Source: Phaeobacter inhibens DSM 16374
GTDB taxonomy: Bacteria; Pseudomonadota; Alphaproteobacteria; Rhodobacterales; Rhodobacteraceae
Assembly: GCF_000473105.1 (NCBI RefSeq)
Contig: NZ_KI421498.1
Coordinates: 744,001 to 808,000 of the forward strand
Reading direction: 5' to 3'
DNA length: 64,000 bases
The translations under genes were made by a program, and so were the position numbers. Of this stretch, positions 28,877 through 39,173 are shown one piece after another. The notes beneath the pieces were generated by a model that saw nothing but the letters and a program-made list of their open reading frames with translations, did no database searches and had not been told where the DNA came from. The stretch's first letter is position 1. Every line of letters starts with the position of its first letter.

Positions 28877-29380
28877 TCAGTCGGTCCCGCGATAGGGTTC
28901 GACATATTGCAGCGCCATATCCCAAGGGAAGAAAATCCAGGTGTCCTGGCTCACCTCGGTGATGAAGGTGTCGACCATCGGGCGGCCTTTGGGCTTGGCG
29001 TAGACGGTGGCGAAATGTGCCTTGGGGTACATCTGGCGCACCAGCTCCAGCGTTTTGCCGCTGTCGACCAGATCGTCGATGATCAGCACGCCTTCACCGT
29101 CGCCCATCAGCTCTGCGTCGGGGGCTTTCAGTACTTCGGCCTGTCCCTGATCCTGGTGGTGGTAGGATTTCACGCCGATGGTATCGACAATGCGGATATC
29201 CAGCTCGCGGCTGACGATCATCGCGGGGGCCATGCCGCCACGGGTGATAGCCACTACGGCGCGCCAGGCGCCATTATCGGGCCCTTGCCCGTCGAGACGC
29301 CAGGCAAGTGCGCGGCTGTCACGGTGCAGCTGGTCCCAGGAAATATGAAAGCCTTTTTCATGAGGCAGACGATCGGTCAT
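28877..29380 (-). CDS. gpt: Xanthine-guanine phosphoribosyltransferase
   Basis: Salvages guanine and xanthine to GMP and XMP with PRPP. The 167-residue protein has the PRPP-binding signature [17 protein letters not shown] and the flanking [14 protein letters not shown]. The C-terminal [10 protein letters not shown] is typical of Gpt. AGGAG lies upstream of the ATG. It is followed by its own terminator and preceded by the LysE-type gene. Confidence 0.93.
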   Translation of the reverse strand: MTDRLPHEKGFHISWDQLHRDSRALAWRLDGQGPDNGAWRAVVAITRGGMAPAMIVSRELDIRIVDTIGVKSYHHQDQGQAEVLKAPDAELMGDGEGVLIIDDLVDSGKTLELVRQMYPKAHFATVYAKPKGRPMVDTFITEVSQDTWIFFPWDMALQYVEPYRGTD

Positions 29381-29430
29381 ATTATTGATGCTCCTGTTAG
29401 GGTCTGGCGTCCGGGATCGCGCATCTGCCC

Positions 29431-30045
29431 TCAGAGGGCGGCGATCTTGACGCCGAGGGCGGCCAGCAGACCACCAAAGACCCGGTCGATCACATGTTTC
29501 AGATTGATATACCCGCGGCGCGTTTTCTCAAAGGAGAAGATACGGGCCACGAGGGTGTTCCAAGTGACTTCACCCAGAAAGATGCAGGTGAGCAGGGCGG
29601 TAAGGGCCAGGTTGCTGCTACCTTCGGGTACGGTACCGACAAAAACGGCGCCGAAAAAGGCGGCCGGTTTGGGGTTGGCCAGCTGGGTGAAGATCCCAAG
29701 ACGGAAGGCCGCAAAAGCAGTCTGCGGCAATTGTGCGTCACTGTCCTGCGACATCGGTTCGCTGGCATGACGCCACATGTTCCAGGCCATGTAGATCAGG
29801 AACATGGCGCCGCCGATTTTCAGCAGGGTCAGCAGAAAGGGGGCATAGTCAAACAGCAGGTTCAGCCCAAAGAGCGCGGCGGAGGCCCAGAATACTGCCC
29901 CCGCGCCGATACCAATCGCCAGGGCCAGTCCGCTCCGCCAGCCATGGGCCAGGCCGACGCGCGCGGCCATGAGGACAGCAGGGCCGGGGCTGATGGCGGC
30001 CATCAGACAAAGCAGGACGGAAGCGGTAAAGGCGGCGAGTGTCAT
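29431..30045 (-). CDS. LysE/RhtB family exporter
   Basis: A 204-residue protein with about six transmembrane helices and the family signature [21 protein letters not shown] near the N-terminus. Family members export amino acids or related small molecules (lysine, homoserine, threonine). The substrate is not deducible. It lies 50 bases upstream of gpt in the same direction. Confidence 0.85.
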   Translation of the reverse strand: MTLAAFTASVLLCLMAAISPGPAVLMAARVGLAHGWRSGLALAIGIGAGAVFWASAALFGLNLLFDYAPFLLTLLKIGGAMFLIYMAWNMWRHASEPMSQDSDAQLPQTAFAAFRLGIFTQLANPKPAAFFGAVFVGTVPEGSSNLALTALLTCIFLGEVTWNTLVARIFSFEKTRRGYINLKHVIDRVFGGLLAALGVKIAAL

Positions 30046-30068
30046 GATGCGGTCCCTGTCATTGGAAG

Positions 30069-30091
30069 AGGCGCGCGTGGGCCGCGCGCCT
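30069..30091 (-). terminator. GC-rich hairpin between fabI and the LysE-type gene
   Basis: A perfect 9-bp GC stem (aggcgcgcg with cgcgcgcct, 5-base loop) 53 bases beyond the fabI stop. There is no T-run, so Rho-independent function is uncertain. Confidence 0.45.
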
Positions 30092-30143
30092 GCTGTGTCT
30101 TGCTCTGTGGTGCAGATGCGCGCAGCATCTGCTGGACCCGTGT

Positions 30144-30962
30144 TTATTTGCGTCCGGTTGCCGCGTCGATGTCGGGGGCGTCAACCGCCTTCATCCCGAC
30201 GACGTGATAGCCGGCATCGACGTGCAGGTTCTCGCCGGTCACACCGGAGGAGAGATCCGACAGCAGATAAAGCGCGGATTTGCCCACGTCATCAATGGTC
30301 ACGTTGCGGCGCAGCGGCGAATTATATTCGTTCCATTTCATGATGTAGCGGAAATCGCCGATACCGGAGGCCGCCAGTGTCTTGATCGGGCCAGCCGAGA
30401 TCGCATTGACGCGGATGCCGTCCTTGCCCAAATCTTCGGCCAGGTATTTGACGGATGCTTCCAGCGCGGCCTTGGCAACACCCATGACATTGTAATGTGG
30501 CATCACCTGTTCCGCGCCATAGTAGGTTAGTGTCACGGCGCTGCCACCGTCGGACATCATCTTTTCGGCGCGCTGCATCACCGAGGTGAAGGAGTAGACC
30601 GAGATATCCATGGTCATCTGGAAATTGCCGCGCGTGGTGTCGACATAGCGACCGCGCAGTTCGTTCTTGTCGGAAAAGCCGATGGCGTGCACCAGAAAGT
30701 CCAGTTTGCCCCATTTCTCTTCCAGCGCGGCAAACAGCGCATCGACGGAGCCCTCATCGGCCACATCGCAGGGCAGGACGATATCGCTGCCCAATTGCGC
30801 CGCCAGCGGGTCGACGCGTTTTTTCAGAGCATCGCCCTGGTAGGAAAACGCAAGCTCAGCGCCGGCGTCGGCGCAGGCTTTGGCAATGCCCCACGCGATG
30901 GATTTGTCATTGGCAAGGCCCATGATGAGGCCACGTTTGCCGGCCATCAGTTGACTAGACAT
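30144..30962 (-). CDS. fabI: NADH-dependent enoyl-ACP reductase FabI
   Basis: Reduces trans-2-enoyl-ACP in the last step of each fatty-acid elongation round; it is the triclosan target class. The 272-residue SDR-type protein has [28 protein letters not shown] and [13 protein letters not shown]. The active-site pair with six residues between is in YNVMGVAK, followed by [17 protein letters not shown]. The gene diverges from pdxH. The 167-base divergent region contains a 12-bp palindrome (gtcccgcgggac, 31008-31019) of unknown meaning. Confidence 0.96.
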   Translation of the reverse strand: MSSQLMAGKRGLIMGLANDKSIAWGIAKACADAGAELAFSYQGDALKKRVDPLAAQLGSDIVLPCDVADEGSVDALFAALEEKWGKLDFLVHAIGFSDKNELRGRYVDTTRGNFQMTMDISVYSFTSVMQRAEKMMSDGGSAVTLTYYGAEQVMPHYNVMGVAKAALEASVKYLAEDLGKDGIRVNAISAGPIKTLAASGIGDFRYIMKWNEYNSPLRRNVTIDDVGKSALYLLSDLSSGVTGENLHVDAGYHVVGMKAVDAPDIDAATGRK

Positions 30963-31129
30963 GCAGGTTCTCCGCCTGTGATCTTCGATTTAGACGACGT
31001 TTAGTCTGTCCCGCGGGACGCTTCAAGGGCGCTGTCTCTTGTCGTGGGCCCGTTGTCGACCTAGGTTGCCTTCAGCAACGCGCATTCACGCGCCAGCCAA
31101 CCCAGACAAAACAGACTATGAGGTGCGCC

Positions 31130-31735
31130 ATGTCCGATCGCAGCGGTATCTTTGCGGGAGAGGATCCCTTTGCCATTGCTCGCAGTTGGCTGAGTGAGGC
31201 CGAGGAGAGCGAGATCAACGATCCCAACGCGATTGCGTTGTCCACGGTGGATGCAGATGGTCTGCCGAATTGCCGGATGGTCCTGCTGAAGGAGATCGAG
31301 GACGCGGCCTTTGTCTTTTATACTAACTACGAGAGCGCCAAGGCGCAGGAGTTGGACGGGGCAGGCAAGGCCGCCTTTGTCATGCATTGGAAATCACTGC
31401 GTCGTCAGGTGCGGGCACGCGGCATCATCACCCGCGAGAACGGACCGCAGGCGGATGAATACTACAAATCCCGTTCACTCAAGAGCCGCTTGGGGGCCTG
31501 GGCCTCGGCGCAGTCGCGGCCGCTGTCCAGCCGTGGCGCCCTGATGGCAGAAGTGGCAAAAGTGACTGCAACCAAGGGGTCAAACCCGGATCGCCCGCCA
31601 TTTTGGGGCGGTTACCGGCTGACGCCGCTGGAGATTGAATTCTGGGCTGATGGGGCTTTCCGCCTTCATGACCGTTTTGTCTGGCGGCGCGAAACCCCCG
31701 AAGCGCTTTGGACCGTGGACCGGCTGTGCCCCTAG
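31130..31735 (+). CDS. pdxH: Pyridoxamine 5'-phosphate oxidase
   Basis: FMN-dependent oxidation of pyridoxine or pyridoxamine phosphate to PLP. The 201-residue protein has the FMN-contact segments [18 protein letters not shown] and [14 protein letters not shown]. The C-terminal [15 protein letters not shown] and FVWRRE complete the family pattern. The ATG at 31130 is preferred over one at 31118 because GAGG lies 6 bases before it. The window contains several PLP enzymes but no sign that they are linked to this gene. Confidence 0.95.
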   Translation: MSDRSGIFAGEDPFAIARSWLSEAEESEINDPNAIALSTVDADGLPNCRMVLLKEIEDAAFVFYTNYESAKAQELDGAGKAAFVMHWKSLRRQVRARGIITRENGPQADEYYKSRSLKSRLGAWASAQSRPLSSRGALMAEVAKVTATKGSNPDRPPFWGGYRLTPLEIEFWADGAFRLHDRFVWRRETPEALWTVDRLCP

Positions 31736-31853
31736 GTTACGCGCGGAAAATAGCAGAATTGTGATATTGATGGGTGTTTTTAGCTTGAACTTAGTTCCGA
31801 GAATAGAGCATCACCTACGGGTTAAAAACTGAAGAATACGGTGGACTACGGCA

Positions 31854-32390
31854 GTGGCAGAAGACTTGAGCAGTTTGCAGCAAATACGCGGGCTGGTGAA
31901 ATGGTTCGATCCGACCAAAGGGTTCGGATTTGTCGTCTCTGACGAGGGCGGACCGGATATCCTGCTGCATGTGAACGTGCTGCGCAACTTCGGCCAGAGT
32001 TCCATCGCGGATGGGGCCGAGGTCGAGTTGGTGACGCATCGCACAGAACGCGGTGTTCAGGCGGTGGAAGTCCTGTCGATCACACCTCCGGCGCGCGACG
32101 ACAGTCCGGTGCTGAGCGATTTTGCCGAGATGGATTCGGATGTTCTTTACTCTGAGCCACTGGTGCCCGCGCGGGTGAAGTGGTTTGACAAGGGCAAGGG
32201 CTTTGGCTTTGCCAATGTGTTTGGTCGCGATGAAGACGTGTTCCTGCATGTCGAGGTTCTGCGTCAGTCTGGCCTGTCGGAGCTGCAGCCGGGGGAGGCC
32301 CTGGGGATGCGGGTCATCGACGGCAAGCGCGGCCGTATGGCGGTTGAGGTGCTTGCCTGGGAAGCCGCCCTGCTGGAAAAACAGGACTAA
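31854..32390 (+). CDS. Tandem cold-shock domain protein
   Basis: A 178-residue protein with two complete cold-shock domains. The first (about 12-78) contains VKWFDPTKGFGFV and DILLHVNVL; the second (about 105-172) contains VKWFDKGKGFGFAN and DVFLHVEVL. A 25-residue acidic linker joins them. Each has the RNP1-like KGFGF and RNP2-like motifs, so single-stranded nucleic acid binding is expected. Most bacterial Csp proteins are about 70 residues with one domain; a double-domain form is common in alphaproteobacteria. The start is GTG with a purine-rich stretch upstream. The DUF192 gene starts 5 bases after the stop, so they are likely co-transcribed. Confidence 0.88.
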   Translation: MAEDLSSLQQIRGLVKWFDPTKGFGFVVSDEGGPDILLHVNVLRNFGQSSIADGAEVELVTHRTERGVQAVEVLSITPPARDDSPVLSDFAEMDSDVLYSEPLVPARVKWFDKGKGFGFANVFGRDEDVFLHVEVLRQSGLSELQPGEALGMRVIDGKRGRMAVEVLAWEAALLEKQD

Positions 32391-32394
32391 GAAG

Positions 32395-32937
32395 ATGCAG
32401 CCCCTCTGGATCCGAATGTCAGGCTCGATCATGCGCCGATTGACAGCAGGAGCCAGAGCCAGCGCAGTTTGTATCCTGTCTGTTGCCGCCGTTGTGGCAG
32501 CAGAGCACGCGGCAGCCCAAAGCGGGCCGGACGCCTGCCAGCCTGATCAGGTCGCCCTGCGTGGGCCCTGGGGGCAGACACAGTTTACCGTGGAAATCGC
32601 TGATACTGTTGAAGAACGTGCCGCGGGGCTGATGCATCGGCCGCATATGGCGCGGGGCGCTGGCATGCTGTTTGTCTACGAGATGCCGCAGCGCGCCAGT
32701 TTCTGGATGAAGAACACGCTGATCCCGCTGGATATGCTGTTTGTCGATGTTACCGGAACGGTTCGACACATCCACCACCGGGCAATCCCCGGCGATTTGA
32801 CACCGATTCCCGGTGGCGACAACGTCTTTGCGGTGCTGGAAATCAATGGTGGTCTGGCAGCACGCTACGGGATTTCCGTCGGTACGGAGCTGCGCCACAA
32901 AGTTTTTTCAAAGACAGGCGCAATTTGGCCCTGTTAG
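32395..32937 (+). CDS. DUF192 family periplasmic protein
   Basis: A 180-residue protein with an N-terminal signal peptide (basic MRRLTAGAR, then a hydrophobic run, likely cleavage after AAAQ). The rest is one DUF192 domain with RAAGLMHRPHMARGAGMLFVY, ASFWMKNTLIPLDMLFVD and the closing LEINGGLAARYGI. The biochemical role of the family is not established. The ATG at 32395 lies five bases after the cold-shock gene; ATGs at 32416 and 32431 would keep the signal peptide and are possible. A tRNA-Pro gene follows 43 bases after the stop. Confidence 0.82.
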   Translation: MQPLWIRMSGSIMRRLTAGARASAVCILSVAAVVAAEHAAAQSGPDACQPDQVALRGPWGQTQFTVEIADTVEERAAGLMHRPHMARGAGMLFVYEMPQRASFWMKNTLIPLDMLFVDVTGTVRHIHHRAIPGDLTPIPGGDNVFAVLEINGGLAARYGISVGTELRHKVFSKTGAIWPC

Positions 32938-32980
32938 GGCTTTTCAAATCAGATTGGCAACGCTAGGAAGGCGCACGGTC

Positions 32981-33057
32981 CGGGGCGTGGCGCAGTCTGG
33001 TAGCGCACCTGTTTTGGGTACAGGGGGTCGTGAGTTCGAATCTCGCCGCCCCGACCA
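32981..33057 (+). tRNA. tRNA-Pro (anticodon UGG)
   Basis: 77 bases including encoded CCA. The acceptor stem cggggcg pairs with cgccccg. The anticodon stem cctgt/acagg frames the loop tttgggt with anticodon TGG, and the T-loop is ttcgaat. All arms are intact. A terminator follows 26 bases downstream. Confidence 0.97.
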
Positions 33058-33082
33058 TTTCATCCTTCGGGATGCAACGTAG

Positions 33083-33116
33083 ACGCCGACTTGCCTGTTT
33101 CAGGCAGTCGGCGTTT
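33083..33116 (+). terminator. Terminator downstream of tRNA-Pro
   Basis: Two stacked stems, acgccgac with gtcggcgt and tgcctg with caggca, around a TTT loop with one bulged T, then TTT. It ends the tRNA-Pro transcript. Confidence 0.82.
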
Positions 33117-33680
33117 CGCGTATCTGAGATACTCCAATGTCTAACACCGAATGATCGAGAAGGTAACCTCATATGCGGCAGAGGTCCGTTGCGCCAAACC
33201 TGCGCACTATCGGTGAATGGGGGCGGAAGGATCCGGCCCAGCCTGTGCCGGGCGGAGATTCGAAGTGGTTTCCAAATCGTCACCAAAATCACCTTAAAGG
33301 CGGCCCTGTTAAGAAGTGATTAACCAACTGTTGCGCTTTGGCGTCGAATTGGTTTTGCGCTTCGTGTGCACATAGAAAAAAATCTCCACGACACACGCTT
33401 AACTTTTTCGACGGGCATTTCACTTTTTCAACCCTCGGTCAGGTTGTGTCCTGCTGATACGACCCGATGTTATCATCTGGATCCTTCTCGCAAGACGCGG
33501 GGCAAGCCCCTCTCTTCAAGGGGATTTCTCGCCTCATGACTTTGGTCGCGCGTGGACCGGCAGAGGTGTTGTGATCAACTTTGAATCGCAGCTTCGTGAT
33601 TGCCCTCAGACCATCAAGCTATCGTCAATGAAAAAGTTGGTTACGAAACCCTAAAAATGGCGTTGACCAGCTATGCCTGA
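33117..33680 (+). other. Long non-coding region upstream of nrdJ
   Basis: About 560 bases with no ORF that has both a ribosome-binding site and coding character, and lower GC than its surroundings. Two mutually exclusive hairpins share one strand: gggg-caag-cccc (33499-33510) and cccct-agggg (33507-33523). It could hold an unannotated small RNA or a long leader. No B12-riboswitch core was recognised. Confidence 0.45.
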
Positions 33681-33727
33681 ATACGTCAAATTGTGTACGT
33701 CGGATGATGCAGCACAAAATATGGTGG
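33681..33727. promoter_or_regulatory. Candidate tandem NrdR boxes upstream of nrdJ
   Basis: Two 16-base elements at 33681-33696 and 33712-33727 match 11 and 12 of 16 positions of the published NrdR box consensus (acaCwAtATaTwGtgt). Their centres are 31 bases apart, the face-of-helix spacing usual for tandem NrdR boxes. They lie about 183-229 bases before the nrdJ start. NrdR is an ATP/dATP-sensing repressor of ribonucleotide reductase genes. nrdR itself is not in the window. Confidence 0.6.
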
Positions 33728-33909
33728 ATTTCACCCCGCGCTGCACCAAACGGAGCAAAGCATCAAGCGCTAGCTGAAATGGGGTTTCGGCCCTGACTCG
33801 CATCTTCTATGAGGTGCGTAACAGGATGTTTTGTCGTGAACGACAACAAGGAATGCGCCGGAAAAGGCGTGATTTGTGACAGTGGGACTGCAGAAAAGAG
33901 GCAGATGGC

Positions 33910-36900
33910 ATGAAGATTGAGCGGAAATTCACAAAATCTGGGCAGGACGCATATGCCGATCTGGAGTTCGTTCCTGCAACGTCGGAAATCCGCAATCCGG
34001 ACGGTACCATCGTGTTCCGCCTTGAGGGCGTCGAGGTTCCGGCGGGCTGGAGCCAGGTTGCCAGCGACGTCATCGCGCAGAAATATTTCCGTAAAGCGGG
34101 TGTGCCCAGCAAACTGAAAAAGCTCCGTGAAAAGGGCGTTCCTGAATTCCTCTGGCGCTCTGCTCCGGCGGGTGATGATGTGGAGTTTGGCGGGGAGATT
34201 TCCTCCAAGCAGGTGTTTGATCGCCTGGCTGGTGCCTGGTGCTACTGGGGCTGGAAAGGGGGCTATTTCTCCACCGAAGAGGATGCGCGCGCCTATTTTG
34301 ACGAAATGCGCTACATGCTGGCGACCCAGCGCGCCGCACCCAACAGCCCGCAATGGTTCAACACCGGTCTGCACTGGGCCTATGGTATCGATGGTCCGGC
34401 ACAGGGGCATCACTATGTCGACTACAAAACCGGCAAGCTGACCAAATCCGACAGCGCCTATGAACACCCCCAGCCCCATGCCTGCTTTATCCAATCGGTT
34501 TCCGACGATCTGGTGCAGGACGGCGGCATCATGGACCTTTGGGTGCGGGAAGCGCGTCTGTTCAAATATGGCTCCGGCACCGGCACCAATTTCAGCCATC
34601 TGCGCGGCGAAGGGGAGCCCCTGTCCGGCGGCGGCAAATCCTCTGGTCTGATGGGTTTTCTCAAAATTGGCGACCGTGCGGCAGGTGCCATCAAATCCGG
34701 CGGCACCACGCGTCGCGCCGCCAAGATGGTGATCGTGGATGCGGATCACCCCGATATCGAACAGTTCATCGACTGGAAAGTGATCGAGGAGCAGAAGGTC
34801 GCCTCTATCGTTGCCGGCTCCAAGATGCATGAGAAAATGCTGAACGGATTGTTTGAGGCCATTCGCAGCTGGGACGGGGCCGAGGCCGACGCCTATAATC
34901 CGACTGTGAACGACGGGCTCAAGCAGGCCATTCGCGAGGCGAAAAAGGTTGCGATCCCGGAGACATATGTCAAACGCGTGCTGGACTACGCCAAACAGGG
35001 TCATACCTCGATTGAGTTTCCGACCTATGACACCGATTGGGACAGCGACGCCTATAGCTCGGTCTCCGGTCAGAACTCCAACAACTCCATCCGGGTCACC
35101 AACGCCTTCCTGCATGCGGTGAAGAAAGACGCCGACTGGCAGCTGATCAATCGCGTCGATGGCAAGGTTGCCAAGACGGTGAAGGCCCGCGATCTGTGGG
35201 AAAAGGTGGGGCATGCGGCCTGGGCCTGCGCCGATCCAGGCATCCAGTTCCACGACACAGTGAACGAGTGGCACACATGTCCCTCCGATGGCGAAATTCG
35301 CGGCTCAAACCCTTGTTCGGAATATATGTTCCTGGACGATACCGCCTGTAATCTTGCGTCGCTGAACCTGCTGACATTCCTCAAAGACGGGGTGTTCCAG
35401 GCCGAGGATTACATGCACGCCTGCCGTCTGTGGACGGTGACACTGGAAATCTCGGTGATGATGGCGCAGTTCCCGTCCAAGGAAATTGCGCAGCGCTCCT
35501 ATGACTTCCGCACGCTGGGCCTTGGCTATGCGAATATCGGCGGCCTGCTGATGAACATGGGCTTTGGCTATGACAGTGCCGAGGGGCGTGCGCTTTGTGG
35601 TGCGCTGACGGCGATCATGACCGGTGTGTCTTATGCGACCTCGGCGGAGATGGCGTCTGAACTGGGGCCGTTTGCCCGTCATGAGCAGAACGCCAGCGAT
35701 ATGCTGCGGGTGATCCGCAACCATCGGGCGGCTGCACATGGATCGGTTGACGGTTACGAAGGCTTGGCCGTGAAGCCTGTACCGCTCGACAGTGCGAATT
35801 GCCCGGACCCGCGTCTGGCAGAACTGGCGATGAGCAGCTGGGATGAGGCGCTGGAGCTGGGCGAACGCCACGGGTTCCGTAATGCGCAGGCTACCGTGGT
35901 TGCACCAACCGGCACCATTGGTCTGGTAATGGATTGTGACACCACCGGGATTGAGCCGGATTTCGCACTGGTGAAGTTCAAAAAGCTCGCAGGTGGCGGC
36001 TATTTCAAGATCATCAACCGCTCGGTGCCTGCAGCGCTGGACGGGCTCGGCTATTCCCCGGCCCAGATCGAGGAGATCGTCTCCTATGCGGTGGGTCACG
36101 GCACGATCGGCAACGCGCCGGGCATCAACCACACCTCGCTTGCAGGCCATGGATTTGGCCCGGCGGAGCTGGCGAAGGTCGATGCCGCACTGGAAAGCGC
36201 CTTTGACATCCGCTTTGTCTTCAACCAGTGGACTTTGGGTGAGGATTTCTGCACCGGCGTTCTGGGCATCCCGGCGACCAAGCTGAACGACCCGACCTTT
36301 GACCTCTTGCGTCATCTTGGCTTTGGCAAGGCAGATATTGAGGCCGCAAATGACCATGTCTGTGGCTCGATGACTCTGGAGGGCGCACCGCATCTGAAGG
36401 AAGAACACTATCATATCTTTGATTGTGCCAATCCTTGCGGCAAGAAAGGCAAGCGTTATCTTGGGGTTGAGAGCCATATCCTGATGATGGCCGCGGCACA
36501 GAGCTTTATCTCCGGCGCGATCTCCAAGACCATCAACATGCCCAATGACGCCACCATTGAGGATTGTCAGAAGGCTTATGAACTCAGCTGGTCACTGGGG
36601 GTGAAGGCCAATGCTCTGTACCGCGATGGCTCCAAGCTGAGCCAGCCCTTGGCAGCTGCGCTGGTTGAGGATGATGATGAAGCCGCCGAGGTATTGGAAA
36701 GCGGATCGCAGCAGGAAAAAGCCGTGACCCTCGCCGAGAAAATCGTCGAAAAGGTCGTCATCAAGGAAATCATCAAATCGCATCGCACCAAGATGCCTCA
36801 GCGCCGCAAGGGGTATACCCAAAAGGCGGTTGTCGGAGGCCACAAGGTCTATCTGCGGACCGGGGAATATGAAGACGGCAACCTTGGCGAGATCTTCATC

Positions 36901-37554
36901 GACATGCACAAGGAAGGTGCTGGCTTCCGGGCGATGATGAACAACTTTGCCATCGCGGTGTCAGTTGGCCTGCAATACGGTGTCCCGCTGGAGGAGTTCG
37001 TGGATGCCTTCACCTTCACCAAATTCGAGCCTGCGGGCATGGTGCAGGGCAATGACAGCATCAAGAATGCGACCTCTATTCTGGACTATGTGTTCCGCGA
37101 ACTGGCGGTCAGCTATCTGGACCGCACCGATCTGGCGCATGTCAAACCCGAAGGGGCCAGCTTTGATGATCTGGGCCGGGGTGAGGAAGAAGGCGTCTCC
37201 AACGTCTCCGAACTCAGTGAGACCGCCGCCACCCGGTCGCTGGAAGTGCTGAAACAGATTTCTTCGACCGGGTATCTGCGCAAGCGTCTGCCGCAGGAGT
37301 TGGTGGTTCTTCAGGGCGGGCAGACGGAAATGCTGGCGGATGGTGCCGATCCTGTCTCCGCCTTGCAATCGCTGGTTCCTGAGACCTCAACCGCGGCAGC
37401 ACCGGCGGTGTCCGGCGGCATGGATGCCCGCACCAAGGCCAAGATGCAGGGCTATGAGGGCGAGGCCTGTGGCGATTGCGGCAACTACACGCTGGTGCGC
37501 AATGGCACCTGCATGAAATGCAACACCTGCGGCGGTACCTCCGGCTGTAGCTGA
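33910..37554 (+). CDS. nrdJ: Adenosylcobalamin-dependent class II ribonucleotide reductase
   Basis: Reduces ribonucleotides to deoxyribonucleotides using a B12-derived radical, with or without oxygen. The 1,214-residue protein has the substrate-site segments [10 protein letters not shown] and PHACFIQSV. It also has the N-C-E active-site block [20 protein letters not shown] and the phosphate-binding [19 protein letters not shown]. The C-terminal zinc-ribbon-like tail contains [18 protein letters not shown], and a cysteine lies next to last in the protein, which probably re-reduces the active site. AAGAGG precedes the ATG. Two candidate NrdR boxes lie upstream and a strong terminator downstream, so it is a single-gene transcript. 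Confidence 0.96.
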   Translation: MKIERKFTKSGQDAYADLEFVPATSEIRNPDGTIVFRLEGVEVPAGWSQVASDVIAQKYFRKAGVPSKLKKLREKGVPEFLWRSAPAGDDVEFGGEISSKQVFDRLAGAWCYWGWKGGYFSTEEDARAYFDEMRYMLATQRAAPNSPQWFNTGLHWAYGIDGPAQGHHYVDYKTGKLTKSDSAYEHPQPHACFIQSVSDDLVQDGGIMDLWVREARLFKYGSGTGTNFSHLRGEGEPLSGGGKSSGLMGFLKIGDRAAGAIKSGGTTRRAAKMVIVDADHPDIEQFIDWKVIEEQKVASIVAGSKMHEKMLNGLFEAIRSWDGAEADAYNPTVNDGLKQAIREAKKVAIPETYVKRVLDYAKQGHTSIEFPTYDTDWDSDAYSSVSGQNSNNSIRVTNAFLHAVKKDADWQLINRVDGKVAKTVKARDLWEKVGHAAWACADPGIQFHDTVNEWHTCPSDGEIRGSNPCSEYMFLDDTACNLASLNLLTFLKDGVFQAEDYMHACRLWTVTLEISVMMAQFPSKEIAQRSYDFRTLGLGYANIGGLLMNMGFGYDSAEGRALCGALTAIMTGVSYATSAEMASELGPFARHEQNASDMLRVIRNHRAAAHGSVDGYEGLAVKPVPLDSANCPDPRLAELAMSSWDEALELGERHGFRNAQATVVAPTGTIGLVMDCDTTGIEPDFALVKFKKLAGGGYFKIINRSVPAALDGLGYSPAQIEEIVSYAVGHGTIGNAPGINHTSLAGHGFGPAELAKVDAALESAFDIRFVFNQWTLGEDFCTGVLGIPATKLNDPTFDLLRHLGFGKADIEAANDHVCGSMTLEGAPHLKEEHYHIFDCANPCGKKGKRYLGVESHILMMAAAQSFISGAISKTINMPNDATIEDCQKAYELSWSLGVKANALYRDGSKLSQPLAAALVEDDDEAAEVLESGSQQEKAVTLAEKIVEKVVIKEIIKSHRTKMPQRRKGYTQKAVVGGHKVYLRTGEYEDGNLGEIFIDMHKEGAGFRAMMNNFAIAVSVGLQYGVPLEEFVDAFTFTKFEPAGMVQGNDSIKNATSILDYVFRELAVSYLDRTDLAHVKPEGASFDDLGRGEEEGVSNVSELSETAATRSLEVLKQISSTGYLRKRLPQELVVLQGGQTEMLADGADPVSALQSLVPETSTAAAPAVSGGMDARTKAKMQGYEGEACGDCGNYTLVRNGTCMKCNTCGGTSGCS

Positions 37555-37639
37555 GGAGGGCAGGCAACGGAATGATGATCGTCGCGGCACGAGGCGTGTC
37601 GCGGCGGTCCGGAACCCGGGATGGGTGCGCTCATCCCGA

Positions 37640-37696
37640 CACGGATCAGGACACAGGCAACGACCTCGGGCGGTAATAAGAACCACCTGATCCGTG
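37640..37696. repeat. Inverted repeat between nrdJ and its terminator
   Basis: Perfect 11-base arms cacggatcagg (37640-37650) and cctgatccgtg (37686-37696), separated by 35 bases, lie just before the terminator. A 34-codon ORF (37572-37676) with only a distant GGAGG overlaps the left arm. Function unknown; a 3'UTR structure is one possibility. Confidence 0.5.
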
Positions 37697-37705
37697 CACC
37701 TGGAG

Positions 37706-37731
37706 GGGAGGCCGCTGTGCCTCCCTTTTTT
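37706..37731 (+). terminator. Rho-independent terminator of nrdJ
   Basis: A 7-bp stem (gggaggc with gcctccc) around CGCTGT followed by six T residues, about 150 bases after the nrdJ stop. Confidence 0.9.
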
Positions 37732-37767
37732 CTTGCCAGACGACAGGTTGGCTGCGCCTTGGAAAGG

Positions 37768-38937
37768 TTAGATACGCCTTAGAACGTCTGAGAAAATAAC
37801 GATAAAAACTGCAAGTGCAGCAAGGATCAGGAAGGCTGCAGGCAGCGATATCAGCTCAGCAGTGACACCAATCATCGGCGGACCGATCAGGATGCCGCCG
37901 TAGCCAAATGTTGCAACGCTGGCAATGGCGGCGCCAGCGGGCAGATCCGGATCGCTGGCCGCGCGGCTGAAGGCCAGCGGCATGACCAGCGCATAGCCGA
38001 TCCCCATCAGGGCGAAGCCGGTCATCGCCGCGCCGTAGCTGCCCCAGCCGACCGCAATCAGCGCGCCAAGACTGGCACTTGTTCCGGCAAGACGGCCTGC
38101 TGTCACGGGGCCAATGCGCGCGACGACAAGGTCGCCAATCAGCCGCATCGCCACCATCGCAATGGAGAAAACCGCAAAACCAAGTGCGGCATCAGCCTCG
38201 CTTGCGCCGGTGGTCAGCACCAGGAAAATCGCACTCCAGTCGGCCATGGCGCCCTCGCCAACTGCGCCGCAGAAGGCGACGAACCCGACCGCCAGCAACG
38301 CGCCGCGTGGCAGCAGGGCCGGTTTCGCAGCGCCGCTTTCCGGGGCGGGGCACGCGACCCAGGGGATCTGCGCCATATAAAGCGTGAGCAACGCAGAAAC
38401 ACAGCCAGCCACCAGAAAATGCGCGGGGATCTGCGCGTCGATGGATGCCGCTGAATACCCGGAGAGCGCCCCGAGACCGGCGCCAAGGCTGAACATCGCG
38501 TGAAAAGACGACATCATTGGCCGCGCCGCGCGGGCCTCGACCTCGCTGGCCCAGGCATTCATGGCCACATCCATGCTGCCATGGGCGGCACCAAAGACGA
38601 ATAACGCTGCCGCCAGCAGCGGCAGGTTTGGCGCCAACGCCAGCAACACCAGGCCCAGCACATATGCCAGCGCCACCCGGCGTGTGACATGGGCCGCGCC
38701 GATCCGATCAGCCGCGCGTCCGGCAAGCGGAAACGACAGGATCGCACCGGCCGCCATCAGCAGCAAAAGCAGTCCAAGCCCGCCGGGAGACAACTCGTGG
38801 ATCTCAGATACCGCAGGGATGCGCGAGGCCCAGATGCCGAAGAGCGCGCCGTTTAGCACAAACATCGCCGACACCGCACGCCAAGGGCTGCGCAGCTGAC
38901 GCGGTCGGCGGGAATGATCAGACTGGGCTTCGGACAC
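37768..38937 (-). CDS. Major facilitator superfamily transporter
   Basis: A 389-residue protein with about 12 transmembrane helices. The cytoplasmic loop between helices 2 and 3 has the MFS-A-like GRAADRIGAAHVTRR, and the layout is like the YbjJ group (NGALFGIWASRIPAVSE in helix 1). The substrate is unknown; drug or sugar export are both seen in such proteins. It diverges from the Amt-GGDEF-EAL gene, with 236 bases between starts. Confidence 0.85.
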   Translation of the reverse strand: MSEAQSDHSRRPRQLRSPWRAVSAMFVLNGALFGIWASRIPAVSEIHELSPGGLGLLLLLMAAGAILSFPLAGRAADRIGAAHVTRRVALAYVLGLVLLALAPNLPLLAAALFVFGAAHGSMDVAMNAWASEVEARAARPMMSSFHAMFSLGAGLGALSGYSAASIDAQIPAHFLVAGCVSALLTLYMAQIPWVACPAPESGAAKPALLPRGALLAVGFVAFCGAVGEGAMADWSAIFLVLTTGASEADAALGFAVFSIAMVAMRLIGDLVVARIGPVTAGRLAGTSASLGALIAVGWGSYGAAMTGFALMGIGYALVMPLAFSRAASDPDLPAGAAIASVATFGYGGILIGPPMIGVTAELISLPAAFLILAALAVFIVIFSDVLRRI

Positions 38938-39173
38938 GCGGGATCCTTCGGGAGTAAATCACTATCGGAGATTTCGCGGCAGGTTGCTCGGAAATCGGAG
39001 CAGACGCAAGCGGCCGCGCCATGGTTAATGATTGCGGGAAAATTAGCTCAAAACCCGAGGGGTATTTCACGCACGCTTTGTGGTGGGGCAACGGTTTCTT
39101 GGGATCGAATTGCTACCTTTAGGAGAATTTTGCCGCAACCATTCTGGTGATGGCGATATCCGGAGGGGCTCTG

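Noticed and set aside
33117-33680. Cobalamin riboswitch before B12-dependent nrdJ
   Set aside because: The only B12-box-like string (near 33555) does not keep the AGYCMGGAGACCKGCC order or spacing, and no receptor fold was seen.
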